39,599 nucleotides of DNA from an uncultured Alphaproteobacteria bacterium (lineage in GTDB: Bacteria > Pseudomonadota > Alphaproteobacteria > HIMB59 > GCA-002718135): assembly GCA_902619045.1 (NCBI GenBank), contig CACNCX010000005.1:1-39599 (forward strand), in the 5' to 3' direction. A program made the position numbers and the translations under genes. Below are positions 21,296-30,796 of the stretch, piece by piece (within the stretch, counting starts at the first letter, position 1; each line of letters starts with the position of its first letter). The notes below the pieces were generated by a model. It was not told where the DNA came from. It worked only from the letters and a program-made list of their open reading frames with translations, and searched no databases.

Positions 21296-22845
21296 TATAG
21301 TCTTAATTCCTTTTTATTTGCAAATGATAAGTACATATACACTAAAAAATTTGTAAGCATTAAAGCTGTGAACATTGATGCTATAACACCTAAAGATAGT
21401 GTAATTGAAAAACCTCTTATTGGACCAGAGCCAAATGCAAATAGTAACACAGCAGCAATAAGAGTTGTAATATTGGCATCAAGTATAGTTGACATAGCTC
21501 TGTCGAAGCCATTTTTTACAATCTGAAAAACTTTTGTTTGCTTTAAACTCTCTTCTTTAATTCTTTCAAAAATTAGAACATTTGCGTCTACTGCCATTCC
21601 AATTGTTAATACTATTCCGGCTATACCAGGTAATGTCAATGTTGCACCAATTGCTCCTAATAATGAAATAATTATAAATAAATTTACTATTAACGAAACG
21701 TTAGCAAGAGCGCCAAAAGTTCCATAGATGAGTATCATAAATACACACACTAAGACCATACCAATGATAGCAGCTATTTGACCTGCAGCTATAGAGTCTG
21801 CTCCTAAACCAGCACCTACTGATCTTTCTTCAACTATTTCTAAAGGCGCAGGTAAAGCGCCGGCTCTTAATAAAACTGCTAAATCAGATGCTTCTTGAGC
21901 ATTAAAATTACCAGTTATAATACCTGAGCCTCCTGTAATAGCACTACTAATTCTAGGGGCTGTGATGACTACACCATCTAATACAACTGCAAGATTTTTC
22001 CCAATATTGTTTGTAGTGACTTTACCAAATTTTTGTGCACCTTCTGTATCAAAACGGAATGATACTGCATGACCTTCTGTTTGATCAAATGAACCTTTGG
22101 CATCTACTAAATTTTCTCCGCCTACGACTGCTCTTTTATCTAATAAATATTTTGTATTTTCGTCATACATGTCTGAAACAATAATTTTTCCAAAAGGAGC
22201 TAAATTGTTTTGAAGAGCAGATGTATTCTCATTATCAACAATGTGAAAAGTTAGTTTGGCTGTTTTACCTAATAAATCTTTAATTCTTTCTGGGTCTTTT
22301 ACTCCTGGTAATTGTAAAAGTATTCTCTTTTTACCAGATCTTTGTATTAAAGGTTCTTTCGTTCCAGATTCATCAATTCTTTTTCTAACAATTTCAAGTG
22401 ATTGCTTAATTGCTGAATCTTGAATTATTTTTCTATATTCATCATTTAACTTTATACTGAGTTTATTGTTATTAATTTGTAAAGTAACTCCTCTGTACAT
22501 TTGAAAAAAACTATCTCTAATATCTTTTATCTTCTCTTTATTACCAAAAAAAACAACAACTTCATTTTCTTGAATATCAATTTTTTCAATTTTTACAGCT
22601 TGATCTCTAGAAATCAAACGAACACTATCGACAAAATTATCTAATTCTTCTTTATATAAAACATCTAGTTGAACTTCTAATAATAAATATGATCCACCTT
22701 GTAAGTCTAAACCTAAATTAATCTTATTTTTTAAAAACCAATTTTCTGAATTTTCATCGTAAATAATTGAAGGAATTGCAAAAATTATTCCTAATAAGAC
22801 TAATGATACTACTGTAAATGATTTCCAGATGGGATAATTTTTCAT
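21295..22845 (-). CDS. secD: Protein translocase subunit SecD
   Basis: NLGLDLQGGSYLLLEV, RIDESGTKEPLIQRSG, LPGIAGIVLTIGMAVDANVLIFERIKEE. Confidence 0.96.
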   Translation of the reverse strand: MKNYPIWKSFTVVSLVLLGIIFAIPSIIYDENSENWFLKNKINLGLDLQGGSYLLLEVQLDVLYKEELDNFVDSVRLISRDQAVKIEKIDIQENEVVVFFGNKEKIKDIRDSFFQMYRGVTLQINNNKLSIKLNDEYRKIIQDSAIKQSLEIVRKRIDESGTKEPLIQRSGKKRILLQLPGVKDPERIKDLLGKTAKLTFHIVDNENTSALQNNLAPFGKIIVSDMYDENTKYLLDKRAVVGGENLVDAKGSFDQTEGHAVSFRFDTEGAQKFGKVTTNNIGKNLAVVLDGVVITAPRISSAITGGSGIITGNFNAQEASDLAVLLRAGALPAPLEIVEERSVGAGLGADSIAAGQIAAIIGMVLVCVFMILIYGTFGALANVSLIVNLFIIISLLGAIGATLTLPGIAGIVLTIGMAVDANVLIFERIKEESLKQTKVFQIVKNGFDRAMSTILDANITTLIAAVLLFAFGSGPIRGFSITLSLGVIASMFTALMLTNFLVYMYLSFANKKELRL

Positions 22846-22857
22846 TAATAAAAAAAT

Positions 22858-23199
22858 TTATTTTTTTCTAGAAAATAAAGAGAAGCCAGATTTACTTTTA
22901 TTCTCTTCTTTTGGTGGTGCTTTTTTTTGAACTTCTGGCATTGCATATAAATCTGCAACCATTCCGGATGCAATTTTTATTTCAACATTTTCAGCAACTT
23001 CTAAGGTTAATTCCCTATTATCAGCTACCTTATTTATAATTCCGATAATTCCACCTGAAGTTACTATTTTATCACCTCTTTTGAGATTGGATAGCATTTC
23101 TTTATGCTGTTTAACTTTTCTTTGCTGTGGTCTAATTAATAAAAAATAAAAAACTACAAATATTAATATAAGTGGTAAAAATGTTCCAAATGCTTCCAT
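22858..23199 (-). CDS. yajC: Preprotein translocase subunit YajC
   Basis: FLPLILIFVVFYFLLIRPQQRKVKQHKEMLSNLKRGDKIVTSGGIIG; upstream of secDF. Confidence 0.94.
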   Translation of the reverse strand: MEAFGTFLPLILIFVVFYFLLIRPQQRKVKQHKEMLSNLKRGDKIVTSGGIIGIINKVADNRELTLEVAENVEIKIASGMVADLYAMPEVQKKAPPKEENKSKSGFSLFSRKK

Positions 23200-23274
23200 A
23201 ATAGTACCTATGATGATTTAATTTGAGAGATTTATTATACTGTGTAATAAGAAAAATCAAATAAAGTATTTATA

Positions 23275-24078
23275 ATGTTTTTAAGCAATTTTTTATCAAA
23301 TTTTACACTCTCAAGAGGAAATGCATTTATTTGGGATAGCAAAATAAAAAATCTTAAAATAATCACTCATTTTAGATTTATAGATCTTGATCTTTTAATC
23401 GGAATAGAAAGACAAAAGAAAACTATTTATGATAATACGATAAATTTTTCCGAAGGTAATTTTACAAATAATGCATTGTTATGGGGATCTAGGGGCAATG
23501 GTAAAAGTTCACTAATTAAATCAGTTTTTTATGAAATAAATAAAAAAAATAAGAATTTAAAATTAATACAATTAAATAAAAATAATATTTTTGATATTGA
23601 AATTATTTATGAAAAATATGCAAATTTAAAGAATTACAATTTTATAATTTTTATTGATGATTTATCATTTGAAAAGATAGATAGTGATTACAAAATAATT
23701 AAATCTACTTTAGATGGAAGTATACAAAATCAACCTAAAAATATTGTTCTTTATGTGACTTCTAATAGAAGGCATTTAATGCCAAGAGATATGATAGAAA
23801 ATGAAAGATCTTCTGCTATTCATACAGATGAAAGTGTTGAAGAAAAAATAAGTTTAAGTGATCGTTTTGGTCTATGGATTGGCTTTCATAATATTACTCA
23901 AAATGATTTTGTTAATATAATTTTTAAGTATTGTGAAAAATTTAAACTTCCTTTTAATGAAAAGACTGAAAAAGAAGCAATTAAATGGAGTTTGCAAAGA
24001 GGTAATAGAACTGGGAGATCAGCATGGCAATTTATTATTAATTATGCAGCTGAAAATAATAAAAAAATAGATTTTTAA
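23275..24078 (+). CDS. ATP-binding protein of the DUF815 family (AAA-type ATPase)
   Basis: ALLWGSRGNGKSSLIKS P-loop, FIIFIDDLSFE Walker B, YVTSNRRHLMPRDMIEN, LSDRFGLWIGFHN. Confidence 0.85.
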   Translation: MFLSNFLSNFTLSRGNAFIWDSKIKNLKIITHFRFIDLDLLIGIERQKKTIYDNTINFSEGNFTNNALLWGSRGNGKSSLIKSVFYEINKKNKNLKLIQLNKNNIFDIEIIYEKYANLKNYNFIIFIDDLSFEKIDSDYKIIKSTLDGSIQNQPKNIVLYVTSNRRHLMPRDMIENERSSAIHTDESVEEKISLSDRFGLWIGFHNITQNDFVNIIFKYCEKFKLPFNEKTEKEAIKWSLQRGNRTGRSAWQFIINYAAENNKKIDF

Positions 24079-24079
24079 T

Positions 24080-24802
24080 TTATTCAAAATCAAATTTTAT
24101 TTTTTCTAAACCTGATACACCGTCCTTTAAGTGATAAATATTTACTTGATTAAGCTGTTCAACAAATCCATTAGCTAAAATTGAAGATATGTCTCCATTT
24201 TGACTTATAAAAATAACCTTCTCTCCTATTTGAACATTTTCTTTATACTTTTCAAAAAAATCTGGAAAAAAATTACCATTTTTATCAAATGCTGTTATCT
24301 GTATTGCTCCTGGTATTTTATTTTTATTAGTTATTTGATCTTTATTTCTAATATCTATTATTTTAAAATTATCAGTCATCGCTAGTTTTAATTGGTAACC
24401 ATCTATTTCCTTATATCCAGGGGGAATTACCTTTATTACTTCAATATCAAAAATAAGATTTGATTTTGGAGGAATTAAATTTCCCGCACCACTTTCTCCA
24501 TAAGCTAATTGATAAGGAATAAATATTGTTCTTTTTCCACCCTCTTTCATACCAAGTAACCCAGTTTCCCAACCTAAGATTACTTTCCTTACGCCTATTT
24601 GAAAATCAAAAAATTGCCCCCTATCGTATGAACTATCGAAAACAGTATTATCCTCGAGTCTACCGATATAATGAACAGATAATTTTGAATGATTTTTTAC
24701 TTCTAAACCATTACCAATGGTTTCATTTAAGATCTTAACTTCGGTAGAAAAAGATTTATAGCTAAAAAAGAAAAGAAATAAAAATAGAAAAATTTTATAC
24801 AT
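24080..24802 (-). CDS. Secreted FKBP-type peptidyl-prolyl isomerase fused to a rhodanese-like domain
   Basis: Signal peptide; VHYIGRLEDNTVFDSSYDRG...VILGWETGLLGMKEGGKRTIFIPYQLAYGESGAGNLIPPKSNLIFDIEVI is FKBP; the following FKIIDIRNKDQ...KIPGAIQI...VIFISQNGDISSILANGFVEQL...IYHLKDGVSGLEK is rhodanese-like. Confidence 0.82.
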   Translation of the reverse strand: MYKIFLFLFLFFFSYKSFSTEVKILNETIGNGLEVKNHSKLSVHYIGRLEDNTVFDSSYDRGQFFDFQIGVRKVILGWETGLLGMKEGGKRTIFIPYQLAYGESGAGNLIPPKSNLIFDIEVIKVIPPGYKEIDGYQLKLAMTDNFKIIDIRNKDQITNKNKIPGAIQITAFDKNGNFFPDFFEKYKENVQIGEKVIFISQNGDISSILANGFVEQLNQVNIYHLKDGVSGLEKIKFDFE

Positions 24803-25680
24803 TAATTTGCTTCCTTTAATTGTTTTATTTGTGAAGGTAATGAAACAATTCCACTTAAAACTATAAATATCGCTCCAATATAAGCATATAAATTCATATA
24901 TTCATTAAATATAAATATTCCAACCAATGATGACCACAATACCTGAAGATAAACTAAACTAAAAACTGATGCATAATGCTTTTGAGCAATCTTAAAAGCA
25001 GTAGTAGCAAAAAACATAGCTGAATTGATAAATAATGCTGCAGTTGAAATTAAAAAAAAATCAAAAAAAGTTACTTTTAATGGATTTAATAAAAATAAAG
25101 GTATTGAAACTAAGTGAACAAAAAAGCCACCATAAAGAAAATACCCAATATTTGTAGTTACATGATTATATTTATTTACAATAAATGTTGTAATTGTAAT
25201 TAATAATACCCCGATAAGAACAATTAGGTAATAAATATTAAAGTTTTCAAATCCAGGCTGAATAACAAATAAAACTCCTAAAAAACCAATTAACAAAGAT
25301 ATATAAGTTAAGAAATTTAACTTTTCATTTAGTAAAAAAATAGCAAAAATCGTTCCCATCAATGGTGCAGTCATATTTAATGTTGTGAATTCTGGAAGTT
25401 TAATTTGTTCAAGTGTTATAAAAGCAATAAATGGCAAAGGTATGTTTAAAAAACCTCTAAAAATAGGTGGTAAATAATTGGTACATTTTATATTTTTTTT
25501 TAAAGTTCCATTAATAAATAAATAAAATGGGAAACATAAATAAATCGGTATTCCATAAAAAATGAAATGATAAAATTTTACATTTGTTTGAGATAAATAA
25601 TTTATTATTGCATCATTTGTTACAAAAAAAATACCTGCAAAAAATAATAAAATCGATGAATAAGTAATACTTTTTTTCAT
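24802..25680 (-). CDS. EamA/DMT-family transporter
   Basis: Ten-helix hydrophobic profile with LLNEKLNFLTYISLLIGFLGVLFVIQPG and C-terminal FNEYMNLYAYIGAIFIVLSGI repeats. Confidence 0.85.
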   Translation of the reverse strand: MKKSITYSSILLFFAGIFFVTNDAIINYLSQTNVKFYHFIFYGIPIYLCFPFYLFINGTLKKNIKCTNYLPPIFRGFLNIPLPFIAFITLEQIKLPEFTTLNMTAPLMGTIFAIFLLNEKLNFLTYISLLIGFLGVLFVIQPGFENFNIYYLIVLIGVLLITITTFIVNKYNHVTTNIGYFLYGGFFVHLVSIPLFLLNPLKVTFFDFFLISTAALFINSAMFFATTAFKIAQKHYASVFSLVYLQVLWSSLVGIFIFNEYMNLYAYIGAIFIVLSGIVSLPSQIKQLKEAN

Positions 25681-25710
25681 TACATTAATAATTTAAATTA
25701 GATAATATCA

Positions 25711-26586
25711 TTAATAATCATTTAATTGTTTCTTTTGAGCTTGAAGAGATAATAAACCGCTAATAATAATGAATAACGCTCCTAAAATTACAATTATATT
25801 TTGATGTTCATTAAAAATAAATATACTAATTATAAAAGACCAAAATATTTGTAAATATAATAGACCAAAAACAGATGAAAAATGTTTCTGTGAATTTTGA
25901 AGAGCATAAGTAAAACAATAAAATCCAATAAATACAATAAAATTAGCAAACATAGATAATTTAATTAATTCAAAATCAATTAAAGGATCATAGTAAAATA
26001 ATATAAAGGACAATAAGTTAACAGGTAATACTCCGTATATAAAAAAACCCAAAGTAGAACATATGTTATGAAATTTGTTGGCTAAGAAACTTTGTAAAGC
26101 CAAAGTAAAAGCTCCAAACAATGGGCCTAAGTAATATATATTAAAATTACTAAATCCTGGCTGAAGAATAAATAAAACACCAATAAAACCTAAGGTTATC
26201 GAAATTATCGTGAATAAATTAATTTTTTCTTTTAAAAAAATTATAGCCAAAATCATTCCTAAAATTGGTGATAGCATATTTAATGTTGTCCATTCTGCTA
26301 AAGAAATATTTTGTAAACTTACAAATAATATAAATGGTATGGGTAAAAAAATTGTACCTCTTATAATTAAGATTGTGTAATTAGATGATGAAAGATATTT
26401 TTTAAAATTTCCTGATAAGAATAAATATATAAATAATAGAAATAATAATGGACTCCCAAAAACAACATGATGATAAAATTTAAAATTTAAATAAGATAAA
26501 TGATCAATAATTGCATCATGAATAACAAAAAATAAACCGCCACAAATTATTCCTGATGAGCAGTATATTATTTGCTTATTCAACAT
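25711..26586 (-). CDS. EamA/DMT-family transporter, tandem paralog of the preceding gene
   Basis: FLKEKINLFTIISITLGFIGVLFILQPGFSNFNIYYL closely parallels the neighbouring transporter. Confidence 0.85.
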   Translation of the reverse strand: MLNKQIIYCSSGIICGGLFFVIHDAIIDHLSYLNFKFYHHVVFGSPLLFLLFIYLFLSGNFKKYLSSSNYTILIIRGTIFLPIPFILFVSLQNISLAEWTTLNMLSPILGMILAIIFLKEKINLFTIISITLGFIGVLFILQPGFSNFNIYYLGPLFGAFTLALQSFLANKFHNICSTLGFFIYGVLPVNLLSFILFYYDPLIDFELIKLSMFANFIVFIGFYCFTYALQNSQKHFSSVFGLLYLQIFWSFIISIFIFNEHQNIIVILGALFIIISGLLSLQAQKKQLNDY

Positions 26587-26642
26587 ATTTTAAATTAAAA
26601 TTAGGATTGTATGTATAAAAAATTACTTATATTGTTAATCTA

Positions 26643-26939
26643 ATGAATACAAATGAAATAAAAACTTATCGCTTAATAATTAAAGGAAAAGTTCAAGGAG
26701 TTGGATTTAGACATTGGTTTAGTGATTTAGCAATCTCTTTAGGATTAAATGGTTATATTCAAAATAAAGAAAGTAAAGATGAGGTTGAGGCTATTATTCA
26801 AGGAGATATGCAAAGCATACTATCTATTACTGAAAAAGCGAAAGATGGTCCATCACTAGCTCTAGTTGAAGGAGTTATTCCAAATAGTATCATTAGTAAT
26901 GTTAAGTATTCAGGTTTTATAGTTAAATACGAAACTTAA
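26643..26939 (+). CDS. acyP: Acylphosphatase
   Basis: LIIKGKVQGVGFRHWFSDLAISLGLNGYIQN: acylphosphatase signature. Confidence 0.94.
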   Translation: MNTNEIKTYRLIIKGKVQGVGFRHWFSDLAISLGLNGYIQNKESKDEVEAIIQGDMQSILSITEKAKDGPSLALVEGVIPNSIISNVKYSGFIVKYET

Positions 26940-28270
26940 TTAAAAACTTGTTTTATAGTTTTATGAAGTGAGTCAAATATTTCATCAATCTGATTTTTAG
27001 TAATTATAAACTGAGGACACAAAACAATTGCAGGACCTAAAGGTCTGCAAATTAATCCATTATCAATTGATAAATTTGCAACTTTATCTCCCATATTTAG
27101 ATGACCTTCAAATGGTTCTTTTGTATCTTTATTTTTTACCATCTCTAATGCAGCCATAAGACCTATACCTCTAGTTTCTCCAATGTGTTCATAATCATTA
27201 AATTCATTTAATCTTTCAAAAAAATAGGGTTCGATCAACTTTACATTATCTAATAAACCCTCATTCATAATTACATCTATTGCTTTCAAAGCAATTGCAC
27301 ATCCAACAGGATGGCCACCAGCTGTAAAACCATGTGGAAATTCTTCTGCTTCTTCTGATATTTCAACAAATTTATCTGAAAATTCTTTATTAACTATAAC
27401 TGCACCCATAGGAAAATACCCAGCAGTTAAACATTTAGATGAGATAATTACATCTGGTTTGATATTGTAGGTTTCACAACCCCATAAATTTCCAGTTCTA
27501 CCAAACCCACAAATTACTTCATCTGCGATAAAAGGAATATTATATTTTTTTAATATAGGCTGAACTAAATCAAAATACGATTTTGAAGGAGGTATACAAC
27601 CACCTGCACCTTGAACAGGTTCTGCAACAAAACCTGCAATAGTTTCTGGATCCTCTTTGATGATTTTTTCTTCTAAATTTTTGGCCATCCTAAGTGAAAA
27701 TTCTTCTTCCGTTTCATTCTCTAATCCATATTTCCAATAATGAGGACATTCAATATGAATAAATTCTTCAGATGGTAAACCAAACTCTTTATTATATGGT
27801 TTAGCTGTCATTGAAGAAGCTCCTAAAGTAACGCCATGATATCCATTAATTCTTGTTATAATTTTTCGCCTATTTGGCTTTCCAATTCTTGCATTTAACA
27901 TCCATAACATTTTGACCATGGTGTCATTTGCTTCGGATCCTGAATTACAAAAGAATACACGACCTTGATCAAAAGGTGATACTTCAATAATTTTTTCAGA
28001 TAGCTGCAACGTTTCTTCAGACAATCTTCCAAATAAAGAATGATAACCAGCAAATTTTTCATACTGTTTTTTTGCAACTTCAATTAATCCAGGATGGTCA
28101 AAACCAGCACACTGATTCCATAGACCAGAATTCCCATCTAGATATTTATTACCTTTAGTATCGTAAACATATATTCCTTTTCCATAAGAAATAACTAAGG
28201 GACCTCTTTCATTTAATGACTTCAAGTCAGTAAATCCATATAAATGGCTGGAAGTATTTCTTTGTAACAT
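26936..28270 (-). CDS. Class III (omega) aminotransferase, PLP-dependent
   Basis: YLDGNSGLWNQCAGFDHPGL, FFCNSGSEANDTMVKM, INGYHGVTLGASSMT, FIADEVICGFGRTG, IISSKCLTAGYFPMGAV (PLP lysine). Confidence 0.92.
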   Translation of the reverse strand: MLQRNTSSHLYGFTDLKSLNERGPLVISYGKGIYVYDTKGNKYLDGNSGLWNQCAGFDHPGLIEVAKKQYEKFAGYHSLFGRLSEETLQLSEKIIEVSPFDQGRVFFCNSGSEANDTMVKMLWMLNARIGKPNRRKIITRINGYHGVTLGASSMTAKPYNKEFGLPSEEFIHIECPHYWKYGLENETEEEFSLRMAKNLEEKIIKEDPETIAGFVAEPVQGAGGCIPPSKSYFDLVQPILKKYNIPFIADEVICGFGRTGNLWGCETYNIKPDVIISSKCLTAGYFPMGAVIVNKEFSDKFVEISEEAEEFPHGFTAGGHPVGCAIALKAIDVIMNEGLLDNVKLIEPYFFERLNEFNDYEHIGETRGIGLMAALEMVKNKDTKEPFEGHLNMGDKVANLSIDNGLICRPLGPAIVLCPQFIITKNQIDEIFDSLHKTIKQVFN

Positions 28271-28294
28271 ACCAGTTAAATATTTTTTTTTATT

Positions 28295-29188
28295 ATGAAA
28301 AGCAAGATTTTATTTTCAGTTGGGACGATAGGTGTACTTTTTATGATGGCTGGACAATTATCATTCTCTATAAATGATAGTTATGTCAAACTTGTTGTAA
28401 AAAATATAGGTGATGACAATTCATTATATTCTGTAATTTTTTTAAGAGGTTTAGTTACATCAAGTCTATTAGGTTTATATTTAATTTTTTTTGAAAAAAA
28501 GAATTTAATTAAAATACTATCAATCAAAAGTTTTCATATAAGAGGTTTGTATGAAGTATTAACGGCATTATTTTTTTTGGTTGGATTAATATTACTTCCA
28601 ATATCTGAGGTATATACACTTTTAATGACTAATCCTTTTTTTGTGACAATTTTTGCATTTCTTTTTCTGGGAGAGAAAGTCGGAATAAGAAGATGGTGTG
28701 CAGTTATAATTGGCTTCTTAGGTGTACTAGTTGTTGTAAATCCACAAAATTTTCAATTTAATTATCTGTTGGTGTTACCAATTTTAGCTGCTATTTTTTT
28801 AACTATTAGAGATATTGCTACAAAAAGTTTAGCAACTAAATCAAATAGTGTAGAAATTACATTTGTGACAGCATTGTTAATTACTGGGTTTGCAGGATTG
28901 GGTTCAATTATTTTTGGTTATCAAGTAAGGGGCGAAGATGTAAATTATATTCTTGCTTCTAGTATATTTGTTTTATTCGGATATTTATTTTCAGTATTAA
29001 CAGTTTTTTATGCACCACTGTCATTAACGGCCTCTGCAAGATACAGTGTGATTATATTTGGTATGATTTTTGGGTATTTAATACTAGGTGAAACTCCAAC
29101 TTATAATATGATTGTAGGTGCAATAATTATTACATTAAGTGGTTTATTTGTAATCAAAAGAGAAAAAGAAATAGGTAAAATTAAATAA
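28295..29188 (+). CDS. EamA/DMT-family transporter
   Basis: FLFLGEKVGIRRWCAVIIGFLGVLVVVNPQ; second repeat YLILGETPTYNMIVGAIIITLSGLFVI. Confidence 0.86.
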   Translation: MKSKILFSVGTIGVLFMMAGQLSFSINDSYVKLVVKNIGDDNSLYSVIFLRGLVTSSLLGLYLIFFEKKNLIKILSIKSFHIRGLYEVLTALFFLVGLILLPISEVYTLLMTNPFFVTIFAFLFLGEKVGIRRWCAVIIGFLGVLVVVNPQNFQFNYLLVLPILAAIFLTIRDIATKSLATKSNSVEITFVTALLITGFAGLGSIIFGYQVRGEDVNYILASSIFVLFGYLFSVLTVFYAPLSLTASARYSVIIFGMIFGYLILGETPTYNMIVGAIIITLSGLFVIKREKEIGKIK

Positions 29189-29192
29189 AAAT

Positions 29193-29636
29193 TTACTGAT
29201 CCTTACAAAAATTATAAACTTCTTCAACATGACCTTTGACTTTAACTTTATTCCAAGAATTTAGAATTTTTCCATTTTTATCCATTACAAATGTAGATCT
29301 ATCTATCCCAAAATATTTTCTACCGTACATAGATTTTTCTATCCAAATACCAAGTTTATCACAATTTTTTCCTTCATCCGAACCAAGTGGGTATTTCAAT
29401 TTATACTTATCTGAAAATTTTTTATTCCGATCAACAGGATCTTTAGAAGCTCCTATTACATCAAAGCCAATTTTATTAAATTTTGTTAAATATTTCTGAA
29501 AATCTGCAACTTCTACTGAGCATCCACCAGTTAATGCCTTAGGGTAAAAGAATAAAACTGTTTTATTCTTTAATTTAGATGAATCAAACTCATTGTCGTT
29601 TGTTAATTGTAGTTTTATTTTAGGAATTTTTTTCAT
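29193..29636 (-). CDS. Peroxiredoxin (Bcp/AhpC-TSA family)
   Basis: VLFFYPKALTGGCSVEVADFQKYL matches the PxxxTxxC peroxidatic motif; FDVIGASKDPVDRNKKFSDKYKLKYPLGSD. Confidence 0.9.
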   Translation of the reverse strand: MKKIPKIKLQLTNDNEFDSSKLKNKTVLFFYPKALTGGCSVEVADFQKYLTKFNKIGFDVIGASKDPVDRNKKFSDKYKLKYPLGSDEGKNCDKLGIWIEKSMYGRKYFGIDRSTFVMDKNGKILNSWNKVKVKGHVEEVYNFCKDQ

Positions 29637-29638
29637 AA

Positions 29639-30760
29639 TTATACTACTAGTTTAAGACCGTACCCGGCCTTTTTTACTCTTGTTTTAAAATAATTTTTAT
29701 TAAATTTATTTAAGGTTGGCTTTGTATTTATTTGATTTTCAACTTTAATTCCAGCTTTCTTAATAGAATTTATTTTATTTTTATTATTTGTAATAAGATT
29801 AACTTTATTTATTTTTAATAATTTAAGTATTCTAGCTGCAATATTAAAATCTCTTTCATCATCTAAAAAACCAATATTATGATCGGCGTCTATTGTATCC
29901 ATACCCCTTGCTTGTAGAGAATAGGCTCTCATTTTATTAGCTAATCCTATTCCTCTACCTTCTTGTTCTAAATATAATATAATTCCACCATTATTTCTAA
30001 CCATGTAATTGATTGATTGATTTAACTGTTCACCGCAATCACATTTTAAAGAATGAAAAATATCACCTGTAAAACAAGCTGAATGTATTCTTAAATTAAT
30101 AGATTTTTTATTTATTTTTTTTGGATTAACAATTATCGCTACATGTTTATCAGATCCAATATATGATTTGAATATTTTAAAATTAGAATTTTCATTTTTT
30201 GGTAGTGGAACTTTTGCACTAGAAACTAATTTGATACTTTCACAAATTAATTCATTTTGCTTCAATAAATCTTTGTAATCAAATATTAAAATTCCATTTT
30301 TAAATCCAAATTCATTTATATTTTTGTAATTTTTTTTATTAATTTTTTTAAAAACTAGAGATGGTATCATTTTAGCATTTTTGGAAAGATCAATACAAAC
30401 ATTATGAAAATTTTTAGCTTTGAATTTTTTAATATTGGTAAATTTAATTACTTTATTATTGCTAAGAGGATTGACAAATAAATTTATTATTTGGTTTACA
30501 TCTGTTTTAGGATTTATCTCAAAATAAACATTACTTTTAATATTCTTATTAAAAATTGATTGAGCTTTTTGTTTAGTAATAAGTAGATATTTTTCATCAA
30601 TTAAGTGCTTATTGAATTGATTAAAAATTTTACTTTGGGAATGCTCTATATTAAAGAACATCCAATATTCCTTGTTATTCTTAATTATTAAGGGTCTTCC
30701 AGTTCTGAGTTCGTTAATTGCCCTATCTATTATAGTTCCTGTATTAGATTTGAAACTCAT
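29639..30760 (-). CDS. ribA: GTP cyclohydrolase II with an N-terminal degenerate RibB-like region
   Basis: C-terminal SACFTGDIFHSLKCDCGEQLNQ Zn cysteines, YLEQEGRGIGLANKMRAYSLQARGMDTIDADHNIGFLDDERDF; N-terminal IDRAINELRTGRPLIIKNNKEY lacks RibB catalytic motifs. Confidence 0.88.
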   Translation of the reverse strand: MSFKSNTGTIIDRAINELRTGRPLIIKNNKEYWMFFNIEHSQSKIFNQFNKHLIDEKYLLITKQKAQSIFNKNIKSNVYFEINPKTDVNQIINLFVNPLSNNKVIKFTNIKKFKAKNFHNVCIDLSKNAKMIPSLVFKKINKKNYKNINEFGFKNGILIFDYKDLLKQNELICESIKLVSSAKVPLPKNENSNFKIFKSYIGSDKHVAIIVNPKKINKKSINLRIHSACFTGDIFHSLKCDCGEQLNQSINYMVRNNGGIILYLEQEGRGIGLANKMRAYSLQARGMDTIDADHNIGFLDDERDFNIAARILKLLKINKVNLITNNKNKINSIKKAGIKVENQINTKPTLNKFNKNYFKTRVKKAGYGLKLVV

Positions 30761-30796
30761 GAAAACTTTATATAGATATAATTATAATAAAAACAA

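Noticed and set aside
29236-29499. 87-aa plus-strand ORF
   Set aside because: Antisense to the peroxiredoxin gene.
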